From: Sorangium cellulosum
Lineage (GTDB): Bacteria; Myxococcota_A; Polyangia; Polyangiales; Polyangiaceae
Length of the DNA: 64,000 bases
Direction of reading: 5' to 3'
NCBI RefSeq assembly: GCF_002950945.1
Contig: NZ_CP012673.1
Span: forward strand, 4,277,001 to 4,341,000
Under the pieces are notes generated by a model that had not been told where the DNA came from, ran no database searches, and saw nothing but the letters and a program-made list of their open reading frames with translations. Position numbers and translations under genes: made by a program. Positions 40,987-50,308 of this stretch are shown here, piece by piece; the first letter of the stretch is position 1, and every line of letters starts with the position of its first letter.

Positions 40987-41022
40987 CGGAGCTGAAGGGT
41001 ACACGAAAACGCCGAGGCGCCG

Positions 41023-41757
41023 TCAGCCGCCGGCCGCCTCGATCGCCTCGGCGAGCGTGAACGCCCCCTCGTACAGCGCGCGCCCGACGATCACGCCCGC
41101 GACCCCGGGGATCTGCGCGAGCGCGCGGAGGTGGGCGAGCGAGCCGACTCCGCCGGAGGCCAGCACGGGGAAGCCGCACGAGGCCGAAAGCTCGCGGGTG
41201 GCCTCCAGGTTGGGGCCGACCTGCGTCCCGTCGCGGGAGACGTCGGTGTAGAGCAGCGCCGCGATGGGGGCGCCGGCGAGCGCGCGGGCGACGTCGAGCG
41301 CCGTGACGGAGGAGACCTGCTCCCAGCCCTGCACGGCCACGCGCCCGTCCTTGGCGTCCACGGCGACGACGACGCGCCCCGGGAAGCGGTCGGCGAGGTC
41401 GCGCACGAGCGCGGGCTCGTTCACCGCGGCGGTGCCGAGCACGATGCGATCGGCCCCGAGCGCGAGGTACCGCTCGGCGGCGGCGGCGGAGCGGATGCCG
41501 CCGCCGACCTGCACGCTGCCCCCGTCCACGCCGAACGCCGCGACGACGGCGCGCACCACGTCGGCCTGCACGGGCGAGCCGGCGCGGGCCCCCTCGAGAT
41601 CGACCACGTGCAGTCGGTCGCAGGCGCGGCGGAGGCGGGCGGCGAGCGCCGCCGGGTCCTGGTCGTAGACGGTGACCTGATCGTAGCGTCCCTGGTGGAG
41701 GCGCACGGCCTGGCCGCCGAGGAGATCGATGGCGGGGATGAGCTGCACGCGGCGCAT
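41023..41757 (-). CDS. hisA: phosphoribosylformimino-5-aminoimidazole carboxamide ribotide isomerase
   Basis: Fourth step of histidine biosynthesis, an Amadori isomerisation in the cytosol. 244 residues in a complete TIM barrel: catalytic Asp in IPAIDLLGG at the first strand, VVDLEGA, QVGGGIRS (phosphate site), YTDVSRDGTQVGPN with the second catalytic Asp, and ASGGVGSLAHL at the end. No other his genes are next to it, so the pathway is scattered, as usual in myxobacteria. It is on the same strand as the TPR and pgsA genes, 36 bp before the TPR start. Confidence 0.95.
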   Translation of the reverse strand: MRRVQLIPAIDLLGGQAVRLHQGRYDQVTVYDQDPAALAARLRRACDRLHVVDLEGARAGSPVQADVVRAVVAAFGVDGGSVQVGGGIRSAAAAERYLALGADRIVLGTAAVNEPALVRDLADRFPGRVVVAVDAKDGRVAVQGWEQVSSVTALDVARALAGAPIAALLYTDVSRDGTQVGPNLEATRELSASCGFPVLASGGVGSLAHLRALAQIPGVAGVIVGRALYEGAFTLAEAIEAAGG

Positions 41758-41819
41758 GTAGCGCGCCTCCGCGCCGGCGGGTAGAGGCCGGCGACGGCGC
41801 GGGTCATCGCGTCACCACG

Positions 41820-42818
41820 TCACCACGCACCCCTGGCCCCGAGCACCACCCTCGACGGCCCTGCCTCCAGCACCCCGACGTGGAGCCGCCGCGCCGCCGC
41901 GCCGGGGGTCGGCGCGTCGCGCTTCGGCTCGGTGAGGTAGAGCACCGCCGCCGTCCCGAGCCCGGCGAGCCCCACGCCGAAGCCGATCGTGCTCACGAGC
42001 CCGGTTGTGCTCGCGCTCTCCGCGGCCTCGAGCCCGGTCGGATCGCAGGCCGTCTCGTCGGTCGAGCCGATCGCGCTGCCGCAGTGCTTCTCCACGACGC
42101 TCCGCTTGCCCAGCGTGAGCGCGCCCGTGACGCCGCCGAGGATGAGCCCCGCCGCGCCGACGCCGCCCGCCACGAACATCGCCGTGCGCCGGCCGGAGCC
42201 GCCGTCGTCCGTGCCGGGCGCGCCCGCGCCGTCCACCTCCAGCACGAGCTTCTTCTTCTCGCCCTGGGCGAGCCGGATCCGCGTCTCCCGGACGAGGCCT
42301 CCCGGCGGTTCGGTGGAGACCACGTGCTCGCCCGGATCCACCGGCACGCTCACGCCGAGCACGGCGTCCCCGAGGACGACGCCGTCGCGCTTCACCACGG
42401 TGCCCGCGGGGGCGCCCGGCGGCAGCGACAGCGCGAGCTCGGGCACGAGCGGCGCGAGCTTCTCGCGCTGCTGCTTCGCCACGTTGGGCCGCTCGCCCTG
42501 GCGGCGCTGCTGGTCCGGGGGGAGCCGCTGGTACAGCGACAGGTAATCGCCGTAGCGCGTCACCGCGGTCGCGATGCGGCCCCAGCGCGCCTCGCACGTC
42601 GCCAGCGTGAAGAGCGTGCCCGGCCTCGGGTCGAGGCGGTGGCTCTCGGCGAGCGCCTTGCAGCCCGTCTCGTACCGGCCTGCCTCCATGTCGGCGAGGC
42701 CCCGGTTGAAGATCGCCTCCGCGGTCGCGATGTCGCCCTGCGCTGCGGCGGGCGCCGCGACAGCGAGCGGGCAAAGGACGAGGGCGAGCTGGGCGATCTG
42801 GCGAAGGCGACGTGTCAT
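41820..42818 (-). CDS. PEGA/TPR-type periplasmic protein with C-terminal membrane segments
   Basis: About 332 residues. ATG 42818 opens a signal peptide ending AAPAAAQG; an ATG at 42878 is possible. A TPR-like helical region (AEAIFNRGLADMEAGRYETG, LDPRPGTLFTLATCEARWG) comes first. A PEGA-like beta region follows (VDPGEHVVSTEPPGG), then two hydrophobic segments (GGVGAAGLILGGVTGALTLG and GLVSTIGFGVGLAGLGTA). This layout is a frequent partner of Ser/Thr kinases in Sorangium-type genomes. It sits directly downstream of a kinase on the same strand, suggesting an operon, and may be a substrate or envelope effector of that kinase. Confidence 0.8.
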   Translation of the reverse strand: MTRRLRQIAQLALVLCPLAVAAPAAAQGDIATAEAIFNRGLADMEAGRYETGCKALAESHRLDPRPGTLFTLATCEARWGRIATAVTRYGDYLSLYQRLPPDQQRRQGERPNVAKQQREKLAPLVPELALSLPPGAPAGTVVKRDGVVLGDAVLGVSVPVDPGEHVVSTEPPGGLVRETRIRLAQGEKKKLVLEVDGAGAPGTDDGGSGRRTAMFVAGGVGAAGLILGGVTGALTLGKRSVVEKHCGSAIGSTDETACDPTGLEAAESASTTGLVSTIGFGVGLAGLGTAAVLYLTEPKRDAPTPGAAARRLHVGVLEAGPSRVVLGARGAW

Positions 42819-42883
42819 GTTCTGGCGCGCTGGACGGGCGAGGGGGGTCGAGGGGCAGACCGGGTTCGGGGCGGGCATCGTGG

Positions 42884-44659
42884 TCAGTCCCGCCCGAGCA
42901 AGGGGACCGTGGGGGTGCCCTTCCGCCCGCTCGCGGCAGGTTTCGGCGCTCCTCGCGCCGGCGCCGTCGACGTGGGGCGCGCGGGCGCCGTCGACGTGGG
43001 GCGTGCGGGCGCCGTCGACGCGGGGCGCGCGCTCGGCGCCGGGGGCTCCGCGCTCGCGCTGGGCGCGGGGGAGCTCGCGCTTGCGCCGGGCGTGGGCGGG
43101 ATGGGATCCGCGTCGACTGTCGGCGCCGCCGTCGCTGGCGCCGGGACGGAGGGCGCTTCCGGCGGAGGCGCCGCGCTCCCGGGAGGGGCGGCGTTCGTCG
43201 CGCCGGCGTCGAGCGCCGCGGCCGGCGCCGGCTCGGCCGCGGGGCTGAGCACGAGCCAGCCTCCCACGCCCAGCAGCCCGAGCCCCGCGGCGGCCGCCGC
43301 CGCGGCGACGAGGGGCTTCCGGCTCGGCTTTGCCGGCTGGGCGGAGGACACCGAGGTGACCATCAGCGTGGCCGCGAGGGGGGCGCCCTGGAGCCGCGAC
43401 GGGTGCTCCGGACCCTGCAGGGCGACGTTCGTGACCGTGGCCGTTGCCACGGGCGCGGCGGGGCCGTGCACCGCGCCTGCCGGCGTGGCGGGCACCGGCG
43501 TGGTGATGTGCGCCGGCGTGGTGATGTGCGCCGGCGTGGCCGCCATCGGCGTCACGGGCGGCAGCGTCGAGGACATCGGCGTCGCGGACATCGGCGTCGC
43601 CGGCGGCGGCGTCGTGCGCATCGGCGTCACGGGCGGCGGCGCGGACGTCGCCGTCGCCGGCGGCGCCATCGCGGGCATCGGCGTCGCCGCCGGCGGCGTC
43701 CCGGGCATCGCCACGAACGAGCTCGCCGCGGACCAGGCCGGCGCGCTCGGCGGGCGCCCCGGCGCGCCGGTCACCGGAGCACCGAGCACGTCGGCGAGCC
43801 CCTGCACCGCCTCGGTCGCGGTGCGGAACCGCGCCGCCGGATCGACGGCCGCGGCCCGGGCGAACCACACATCGAAGGCCAGCGGCAGCGCCACCCCGTG
43901 CGCGAGCGCCCGCTGCACCGGGGACTCCTGCGGCCCGTGGACGGCCACCAGCGCGAACGCGATCACGTCGCCCGCGCTGAGCGCCTCCCGGCTCCAGTAG
44001 GGCGTCCCCACGAGCAGCGTGTACGCGATCATCCCGAGCGCATAAATGTCCACGGCGCCGGTGAGCTTCGTGTCGACCCGGAACTGCTCGGGCGCCATGT
44101 AGATCGGCGTCCCGAGGCTCCGCGTGGCGCCCGCCGAGGTCGCTCCCTCGGCGATCAGCTTCGCCACGCCGAAGTCGAGGATCTTCATGCGGGGCGTCCC
44201 GTCGTCCCGCTGGGTCACGAACAGGTTGTCGGGCTTCAGGTCCCGGTGGATGATCGACGCGGCGTGCGTCCGGTCCAGGGCCAGCGCGGTCTGGTGGAGG
44301 TACGTGACGACCTCGGCGGGCGGCAGCCGGCCGAGGCGCTTGAGGCGGTGGCCGAGCTCCTCGCCCCGGAGCAGCTCCATGACCAGGAACGGCATCCGGG
44401 TCGCCTCGTCGATGCCCGCGTCGAAGACGTCGACGATGTACTCGCTCTCGATCTCGGCCGCGATCTGCGCCTCGCGCTTGAAGCGATCGCGCATCTCCTC
44501 GTTCTGGAAGAGGTACGCGTGCATCACCTTCAGCGCCCGGCGGCGGTTCGTCTCGATGTGCACCGCCTCGTAGACCGACCCCATCGCGCCGAGGGCGAGG
44601 AGGCGCACGACGCGATAGCGGTGCGCGAAGACGGTTCCATCGACGAGCGTGGCCGACAC
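42884..44659 (-). CDS. Ser/Thr protein kinase with single membrane helix
   Basis: About 591 residues from GTG 44659. The complete kinase domain occupies roughly 1-280: LLALGAMGSVYEAVH, RALKVMHAYLF, HRDLKPDNLF, DFGVAKLI and PIYMAPEQFR. An Ala/Pro/Thr-rich segment with MxATP-type repeats follows. One transmembrane helix (AAAAAAAGLGLLGVGGWLVL, around 470) anchors it, and a Pro/Ser/Ala tail ending RKGTPTVPLLGRD may be periplasmic. The HRD, DFG and APE residues are all present, so it should be active. A 9-bp repeat tract lies upstream of the start. The PEGA/TPR protein follows as the likely second gene of an operon. Confidence 0.87.
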   Translation of the reverse strand: MSATLVDGTVFAHRYRVVRLLALGAMGSVYEAVHIETNRRRALKVMHAYLFQNEEMRDRFKREAQIAAEIESEYIVDVFDAGIDEATRMPFLVMELLRGEELGHRLKRLGRLPPAEVVTYLHQTALALDRTHAASIIHRDLKPDNLFVTQRDDGTPRMKILDFGVAKLIAEGATSAGATRSLGTPIYMAPEQFRVDTKLTGAVDIYALGMIAYTLLVGTPYWSREALSAGDVIAFALVAVHGPQESPVQRALAHGVALPLAFDVWFARAAAVDPAARFRTATEAVQGLADVLGAPVTGAPGRPPSAPAWSAASSFVAMPGTPPAATPMPAMAPPATATSAPPPVTPMRTTPPPATPMSATPMSSTLPPVTPMAATPAHITTPAHITTPVPATPAGAVHGPAAPVATATVTNVALQGPEHPSRLQGAPLAATLMVTSVSSAQPAKPSRKPLVAAAAAAAGLGLLGVGGWLVLSPAAEPAPAAALDAGATNAAPPGSAAPPPEAPSVPAPATAAPTVDADPIPPTPGASASSPAPSASAEPPAPSARPASTAPARPTSTAPARPTSTAPARGAPKPAASGRKGTPTVPLLGRD

Positions 44660-44730
44660 GGCGGGAGGGTCGCGCGCGGCGGCGGTCGAGTCAAGGATCC
44701 AGGGAGCCGCGAGACGATCGCACGCCGCGC

Positions 44731-44787
44731 GCGGCGTGCGCGGCGTGCGCGGCGTGCGCGGCGTGCGCGGCGTGCGCGGCGTGCGCG
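44731..44787. repeat. 9-bp tandem repeats upstream of the kinase gene
   Basis: Six perfect or near-perfect copies of GGCGTGCGC in a row, between the end of the SUMF1-like gene and the kinase start. In the extended kinase frame they would read Arg-Thr-Pro repeated, but a start beyond them is unlikely. The tract is a probable hot spot for copy-number change in the kinase leader. Confidence 0.75.
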
Positions 44788-44795
44788 CGATGCCG

Positions 44796-45938
44796 TCACG
44801 GCTCCCTGGCGCACCGCAAGCCGACGCCCGCCATGCGGGCGCCACGCCCGCGGGGCTCGCGGTACGCCGGGAGCAGGACCTCCGCGGCGCTGCGCCAGCC
44901 TCCGCCGCGGATCGGGCGGTCCGTATCCGGCAGGCTCACAACGCAGTCGTCACACTCGGCCGGATACTCGTCCACGTACGAGTCCAGGAGCCAGTCCCAC
45001 ACGCTCCCGGCCATGTCCGCCTGTCCCCACCTCGAGTCGCCTCGCGGCGATCTCGATCCGACCCGCGGGACGTCCTCGAGCACGCACCCGCCCTCCATGC
45101 CGCAGCCGTACACCGCGTAGCTCGAGTCGAGCGTCGCCGAGCTCTCCGAGGTCGTCCAGGGGTACAGCCGCAGCTCGTCCCCGCCGACCGCCGCGTAGTG
45201 CCACTCTGCCTCGGTGGGCAGTCGACCGCCGTCCCACGCGCAGAACGCGAACGCCAGATACCAGGTCACGCAGTTCAGCGGCAGGACCTCGTTCGCCCCC
45301 GCCTCGTCCGTCCAGGTGGGGAGCTCCTCGCATACGAGCGAGGCCATCAGCTCTGCCTTCGCCACCGGCAGGTGCTCGTCCCAGTCGGTGTCCCACCCGC
45401 TGCCGGGGTTGCGCGGGTGCTCCCCCGCGCCCGCCGCTGGCCAGCTCGCCGGGTACTCGTCCACGAACGCCCGGAATCTCCCGACGGTGACCTCGAAGCG
45501 ATCCAGCAGGAAGTCGCTCACGGTCGCCGGGAACGCGCCGTCGGCGCCCCGATGGAACGAGCCGCCGGGCACCGCCGTCGTCGCGCAGCAGCTCTCCTCC
45601 TCCCTCAGCCCGCAGGTCGCGGGCAGCTCGGCGCAGCTCGGCGGGTTGACGCAGGCCCCATCGCGGCACACGGGCGCCTCGGCGGAGCACTCGGCCTCGT
45701 CCTGCCAGCGGCCGGCTTCATCACATCGCTGAGGTCTGTTCGCGCGGCACCGCGCCTCCTCCGGCGTACACGGCTCCTCGACGCTGCCGCCTCCGCCTCC
45801 GCCCGCGCCCGCGATCCCGCCGCCCGCGCCGCCCTCCGCCGGGTGATACGGCTTGTCGATCCCGGCGATCGTCGTGCACCCGGCGGCCGCGAGGCACGAC
45901 ACCGCCCACATCCATCGCGCAGACCTGCTCTCGTTCAT
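44796..45938 (-). CDS. SUMF1/FGE-fold lipoprotein (sulfatase-modifying-factor family)
   Basis: About 380 residues. AGGGAG precedes ATG 45938, which starts a lipoprotein signal (AAAGC near residue 20). A Gly-rich linker and a Cys-rich head (CTPEEARCRANRPQRCDEAG) precede the FGE-sulfatase fold. That fold contains VPGGSFHRGADG, DRFEVTVGRFRAF, CVTWYLAFAFCAW, RLPTEAEWHYAA, DMAGSVWDW and the ending RGGGWRS. The two active-site cysteines of true formylglycine-generating enzyme, expected just after the RGGSW motif, are not present, so it is probably a binding or scaffolding member. Surface location is likely. Confidence 0.85.
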   Translation of the reverse strand: MNESRSARWMWAVSCLAAAGCTTIAGIDKPYHPAEGGAGGGIAGAGGGGGGSVEEPCTPEEARCRANRPQRCDEAGRWQDEAECSAEAPVCRDGACVNPPSCAELPATCGLREEESCCATTAVPGGSFHRGADGAFPATVSDFLLDRFEVTVGRFRAFVDEYPASWPAAGAGEHPRNPGSGWDTDWDEHLPVAKAELMASLVCEELPTWTDEAGANEVLPLNCVTWYLAFAFCAWDGGRLPTEAEWHYAAVGGDELRLYPWTTSESSATLDSSYAVYGCGMEGGCVLEDVPRVGSRSPRGDSRWGQADMAGSVWDWLLDSYVDEYPAECDDCVVSLPDTDRPIRGGGWRSAAEVLLPAYREPRGRGARMAGVGLRCAREP

Positions 45939-46632
45939 TTTTCTCTCCCTGCGGCACTTGCCTCGCCTCTCCCGGGAGGTGTGCTCTCCGAGCTCGAGCC
46001 GCGGCTGCGGCGAGGTTGACGCTGGCTCGTCGCGTCCGCTAGACACGCCTTCACTCGGGGGAGAAAAGCGCATGCGCTCCGAGCGGTGTTCTCTCGCGAT
46101 AGCTCCCCTGCGGCGTCCATCGATCATGTCCCGCGGCGCCCCGGCGGCGACATCGGATCTCGCGACCGATCACGCGCCCCCTTCGTCCGCGGACATGGGC
46201 CAGGATCCGCAGCGCGGTGGTTTCTGCGTCTCCGATCCGTGACGGACGTGTCACCTCCGCGACGCCGACGGACGGCGCTGCTGAGGGCGCTCGTCCCTTC
46301 GCCGGGGCGCCGCGTGTGGCGAGCCGGGCCGCGCCGGATCGCGCGCGATCTGCCGCGGGTCAGCGCGGCGCGCGGGCGTGGAGAGGCGCGGCTCGAACGG
46401 CGTGGCGGAGGACCGATCGGTGCTGATAAGCTGCCGGCCGGCTCGACGTCGACGTCGGCCGGAGCAGCGAGCAGGTGTGACGCAACACGGGCACGGCGGT
46501 GTGGATGAGCCGGTGGTTCGACGTCTCGGCGCCGCCGCTGTCGCTGCGGATCGCGAGCGCGGCGGGTACACGAATACCAGGGTGGACAGGCCGCGCGTGC
46601 CCGGTATGGGGGCGGAGCGGCAGGTCCAACCG
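45939..46632. other. 694-bp divergent intergenic region
   Basis: No convincing gene on either strand. It must carry the promoters of the SUMF1-like lipoprotein (left) and the hybrid kinase (right). I see no clear operator. Confidence 0.5.
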
Positions 46633-48438
46633 ATGAGGTCGAGCGGCGTGGTCGAAGCCCGAGCGGACACCCTCCTGATCGTCGACGACGTGCCCGCCAA
46701 CCTCGCCGTGGCGATCGCGCACCTGGAAGACCAGGGCTTCGACGTGGCGGTCGCGCAGGAAGGGGAGGAGGCGCTGGAGCGGGCCGAGCTCCTCCAGCCC
46801 GATCTGATCCTGCTGGACGTCCTGCTGACGCCGGCCATGGACGGCTTCGAGACGTGCCGGCGCCTCAAGGCCGCGGACGCCACGAGGGAGATCCCGGTCA
46901 TCTTCATGACGGCGCTGGCGGACACCGCCGACAAGGTCGCCGGGTTCGAGGCAGGCGGCGTCGATTACGTCACCAAGCCGTTCCAGCTCGACGAGGTCGT
47001 CGCGCGCATCCGGACGCACGTGGCGATGCACGCGATGCGCAGGAAGATCGCGGCGCAGAACGCCCAGCTGCTGCAGGAGATCGCCACGCGCGAGCGGTTC
47101 GAGTCCGCCCTGCGGCGCGCGCACGACGAGCTGGAGCGGCGCGTCGCGGAGCGCACGGCCGAGCTCGCCGAGGCGAACGTCACCCTGAAGGCCGAGATCG
47201 CGGAGCGCGAGCGCGCCGAGGCGGAGCGGGAAGCGCTGCTCGCGAGCGAGCAGGCGGCGCGCTCCAAGGCCGAGGCCGCCGATCGGCTGAAGGACGAGTT
47301 CCTCACCGCGCTCAGCCACGAGCTGCGGACGCCGCTCACCGCGATCGTCGGGTGGGCGCAGCTCCTGCGGACGGGCATGCTGGACGCGGCCACGATGCAG
47401 CGCGGCTTCGACGTCATCGAGCGCAACAGCTGGGCCGAGCTGCAGGTGATCGAGGATCTGCTCGACGTCTCGGCCCTGGTCAGCGGCAAGATGACCCTGC
47501 AGGCGCAGCCGGTCCGCCTCGCCACGGTCGTCCGCGCAGCGTTCGATGGCCTGAAGGTGGCCGCCGACGCGAAGGGCGTCAGCGTCTCGATGGCGCTGAG
47601 CCCGCGCGACGGCAAGGTCTGGGGCGATGGCAGCCGCCTGCAGCAGGTCGTGTGGAATCTGCTCAGCAATGCCATCAAGTTCACGCCGCCCGGCGGCAAC
47701 GTCGCCGTGTCGCTGGAGCAGATCGACTCCGTGGCGCAGATCCGCGTCAGCGACACCGGGGAGGGGATCAGCGAGGCGTTCTTGCCCCACGTGTTCGAGC
47801 GGTTCCGCCAGGCGGACAGCGCTGTCCTGCGCCAGCGTGGCGGCCTCGGCCTCGGCCTCTCCATCGTGCGGCACCTCGTGGAGATGCACGGCGGGACGGT
47901 GCGGGGCGAGAGCGACGGTGTGGGCAAAGGGGCGACGTTCACTGTCCATCTGCCCCTCATGCCGGCGGCCGAGGAGGCCGCCGTGCCGGCGCGCGCCGGC
48001 GCGCGTGAGGGCGGCGAGGGCGCGTGCTCGCCGGCGCTGTCCGGGCTGCGCGTCCTCGTGATCGACGACGAGCCCGACATGCGGGAGCTGATGACGAGCA
48101 TCCTGGAGCGGACCGGGGCAGAGGTCCGCGCGGCGGCGACGGCGTGGGAGGGCTTCGAGATGGTCGAGCCGTGGCGCCCTCACGTGATCGTGAGCGACAT
48201 CGGGCTGCCGGGCGACGACGGGTACGCGCTGATCCGCAAGATCCGCGCGCTCCCGGTCGATCGCGGCGGCAAGACACCCGCGGTGGCGCTGACCGCGCGG
48301 GCCGGCCAGCACGCGCGAGAGCAGACGCTCTCCGAGGGGTTCGAGGTGCATGTCTCGAAGCCTGTCGAGCCGTCCGCGCTCATCGACGTGATCGCGAGGC
48401 TGGCGAGCGGGCGCGTGCACGGCGACTCACCATCATGA
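46633..48438 (+). CDS. hybrid sensor histidine kinase (REC - HisKA - HATPase - REC)
   Basis: About 601 residues, cytosolic. The first receiver domain (LLIVDDVPAN, phospho-Asp in LILLDVLLTPAMDGFE, Lys in VTKPFQ) spans about 12-128. A coiled coil of about 80 residues leads to the H-box FLTALSHELRTPL, N-box LLSNAIKFTPPG and G-boxes DTGEGI and GLGLGLSIV. A second receiver at the C-terminus has VLVIDDEPDM and Asp in HVIVSDIGLPGDDGY. Input through an N-terminal receiver instead of a sensor domain suggests it sits inside a phosphorelay. ATG 46633 is chosen; ATG 46606 is possible. The RsbR-like gene starts 118 bp downstream. Confidence 0.9.
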   Translation: MRSSGVVEARADTLLIVDDVPANLAVAIAHLEDQGFDVAVAQEGEEALERAELLQPDLILLDVLLTPAMDGFETCRRLKAADATREIPVIFMTALADTADKVAGFEAGGVDYVTKPFQLDEVVARIRTHVAMHAMRRKIAAQNAQLLQEIATRERFESALRRAHDELERRVAERTAELAEANVTLKAEIAERERAEAEREALLASEQAARSKAEAADRLKDEFLTALSHELRTPLTAIVGWAQLLRTGMLDAATMQRGFDVIERNSWAELQVIEDLLDVSALVSGKMTLQAQPVRLATVVRAAFDGLKVAADAKGVSVSMALSPRDGKVWGDGSRLQQVVWNLLSNAIKFTPPGGNVAVSLEQIDSVAQIRVSDTGEGISEAFLPHVFERFRQADSAVLRQRGGLGLGLSIVRHLVEMHGGTVRGESDGVGKGATFTVHLPLMPAAEEAAVPARAGAREGGEGACSPALSGLRVLVIDDEPDMRELMTSILERTGAEVRAAATAWEGFEMVEPWRPHVIVSDIGLPGDDGYALIRKIRALPVDRGGKTPAVALTARAGQHAREQTLSEGFEVHVSKPVEPSALIDVIARLASGRVHGDSPS

Positions 48439-48555
48439 CGCGCGGGCGCTCGGCGGAGCGCCCCTGGAGCAGCGCACCGCGGCAATCGGGCAAGGCCGGC
48501 GTATTCATCGGATCATCGCGGCCCGTTCCGGGGTATCGTTCGAGCGCGCTCCGAT

Positions 48556-49974
48556 ATGACGACTCTGGACACGACCCGTGCCCTCGATCAGGCGCGAGCG
48601 AACCACGCGTTCGACATGGATCGAGGTGTGTTTTACACCTACGGTATTCCCTCGGTCATCTTCTGGCTCAATCCGTCGCTGTTCCGGATGCTGGAGCCGC
48701 TGGTCGAGGAGGTCGGGGTCCCGCTCTTCCGGCTGCTCGTGGCCCAGCACTCCAGCCTGGGGACGGAAGAGGACTACCACTCCATGGTCACGACGTTCGG
48801 GAAGACCTTCGAGGAGGGCTTCCTCGCCTGGGGTCTCGCGGTCGCCACGGGCGGGTGGGGCCGATTCGAGCTGCCGGTGTTCGACAGGGATGCTCGGCGC
48901 GCGGTGGTGATCGTCCGGAATCCGTGGGAGCTCGAGATGCAGCGCGGCGCGGAGGTGCGCTGGGGTTGCCCGTTCCTGCAGGGGAAGATCATCGGCTTGC
49001 TCTCCCATGCGCTCGGGGTCAACTGCTGGGCGGACGAGGTGTCGGGCGACGGGGGCGATCAGGGATCCTACGTCGAGTTCCGTGTCTATCCGTCCGACAA
49101 GACCATCCGCGCGGAGCTCCTGCGGCTGCGCGCCGCGCACCACGAGGAGGCGAAGCGGAGCCTCGAGCAGCGGACGCAGGCGCTCCTGCAGAGCGAGGCG
49201 AAGCAGCGGGCGATCCTGGCGTCGCTCAGCGAGGTCGTCTTCACGCTCGACGAGCGGGCGCACGTCACGAGTTATCATGTCCCGAAGGACCAGGCCGCGT
49301 TCCACGGCGCGCCCGAGCGCGCGATCGGCCGGCACCTCCGGGAGGTGATGCCGGAGGCGGTCGCCTCGCTGCTGCTCGAGGCGATCGGGGCGCTCGCCCC
49401 GGACGGCGCGCCGCGCACGGTGAACTACGCGCGGGAGCGGGACGGCGAGGTGCGGTTCTTCAGCACCAAGCTCTCGATCCTGCGCGATCCCGTCTCCGAG
49501 CGCGACGGCGTGACGGCGATCGAGCGGGACGTCACCGAGCGGGTGCGCGCCGAGCAGGCCCTCGCGGAGCGGCTCGCGGTGATCGAGCGGCAGCAGCAGG
49601 TGATCCAGGAGCTGTCCACGCCCATTATCCAGGTGTGGGACGGGGTGCTGGCGCTGCCGCTGGTGGGCCTGATCGACGGCCGCCGCGCGGCGGCGATCAC
49701 CGACAGCCTGCTGAGGGAGATCGTGAGCACGCGGGCGCGGGTGGCGATCCTCGACCTGACAGGGGTCGAGGTGGTGGACACGGCGATCGCCGACCATTTC
49801 CTCCGGATCGTGCGCGCGATCGAGCTCCTCGGCGCAACGTGCCTGATCTCGGGGATCCAGCCCGCGGTGGCGCAGGCCTTGACCGAGCTCGGGACGGGGA
49901 TCGAGAACACGCGGACGTTCGGCACGATGCGGGGCGCGCTGATGTCGGTGATGCGCGGGCGGCTCCGGTCCTGA
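48556..49974 (+). CDS. RsbR-like PAS and STAS signalling protein
   Basis: 472 residues. The N-terminal 190 residues form a globular domain of unknown family (FYTYGIPSVIFWLNPSLFRML, LGVNCWADEVSG) that may be a ligand sensor. A short coiled coil leads to a PAS domain (about 215-330, AILASLSEVVFTLDERAHV). Last comes a STAS domain (about 355-465), with the conserved ILDLTGVEVVDTAIADHFL motif and VAQALTELG. RsbR paralogues with PAS-STAS endings scaffold stressosomes and are phosphorylated on STAS Ser/Thr by a partner-switch kinase; no RsbS or RsbT is adjacent. Its place behind the hybrid kinase suggests a joint input. 49975-50308 holds no gene. Confidence 0.8.
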   Translation: MTTLDTTRALDQARANHAFDMDRGVFYTYGIPSVIFWLNPSLFRMLEPLVEEVGVPLFRLLVAQHSSLGTEEDYHSMVTTFGKTFEEGFLAWGLAVATGGWGRFELPVFDRDARRAVVIVRNPWELEMQRGAEVRWGCPFLQGKIIGLLSHALGVNCWADEVSGDGGDQGSYVEFRVYPSDKTIRAELLRLRAAHHEEAKRSLEQRTQALLQSEAKQRAILASLSEVVFTLDERAHVTSYHVPKDQAAFHGAPERAIGRHLREVMPEAVASLLLEAIGALAPDGAPRTVNYARERDGEVRFFSTKLSILRDPVSERDGVTAIERDVTERVRAEQALAERLAVIERQQQVIQELSTPIIQVWDGVLALPLVGLIDGRRAAAITDSLLREIVSTRARVAILDLTGVEVVDTAIADHFLRIVRAIELLGATCLISGIQPAVAQALTELGTGIENTRTFGTMRGALMSVMRGRLRS

Positions 49975-50308
49975 GGCGCGGCCCTCCGGGCGCGCCGGCT
50001 CGGTTCACGCGGAAGATCCTCCTGTCGAGCGGCGGACACGCGTAGCGATCAGGCCGGCTGCCAGCGGCACGCGCCGCCGCGGCGACGCGCCGCGTCCGTC
50101 GGGTCCGCCGCCCCGGTGCGGCGGCGGCCGGGAGCGCTGGTCCGCCCTGGTCACCAGGCGCGTGTCCGCGCCGGCCGGGCGCGGTCGATTCCCGGCGTGA
50201 AGGTACGGTAGAGGCCGCAGGAGCGGGCCCGGCCGTGCAGGGAGGTGCCCTGTCCGGGCGGTCGCCGGTTGCGCGATCTCGAGGCGCAGATACCATCGCT
50301 CGCCGACG

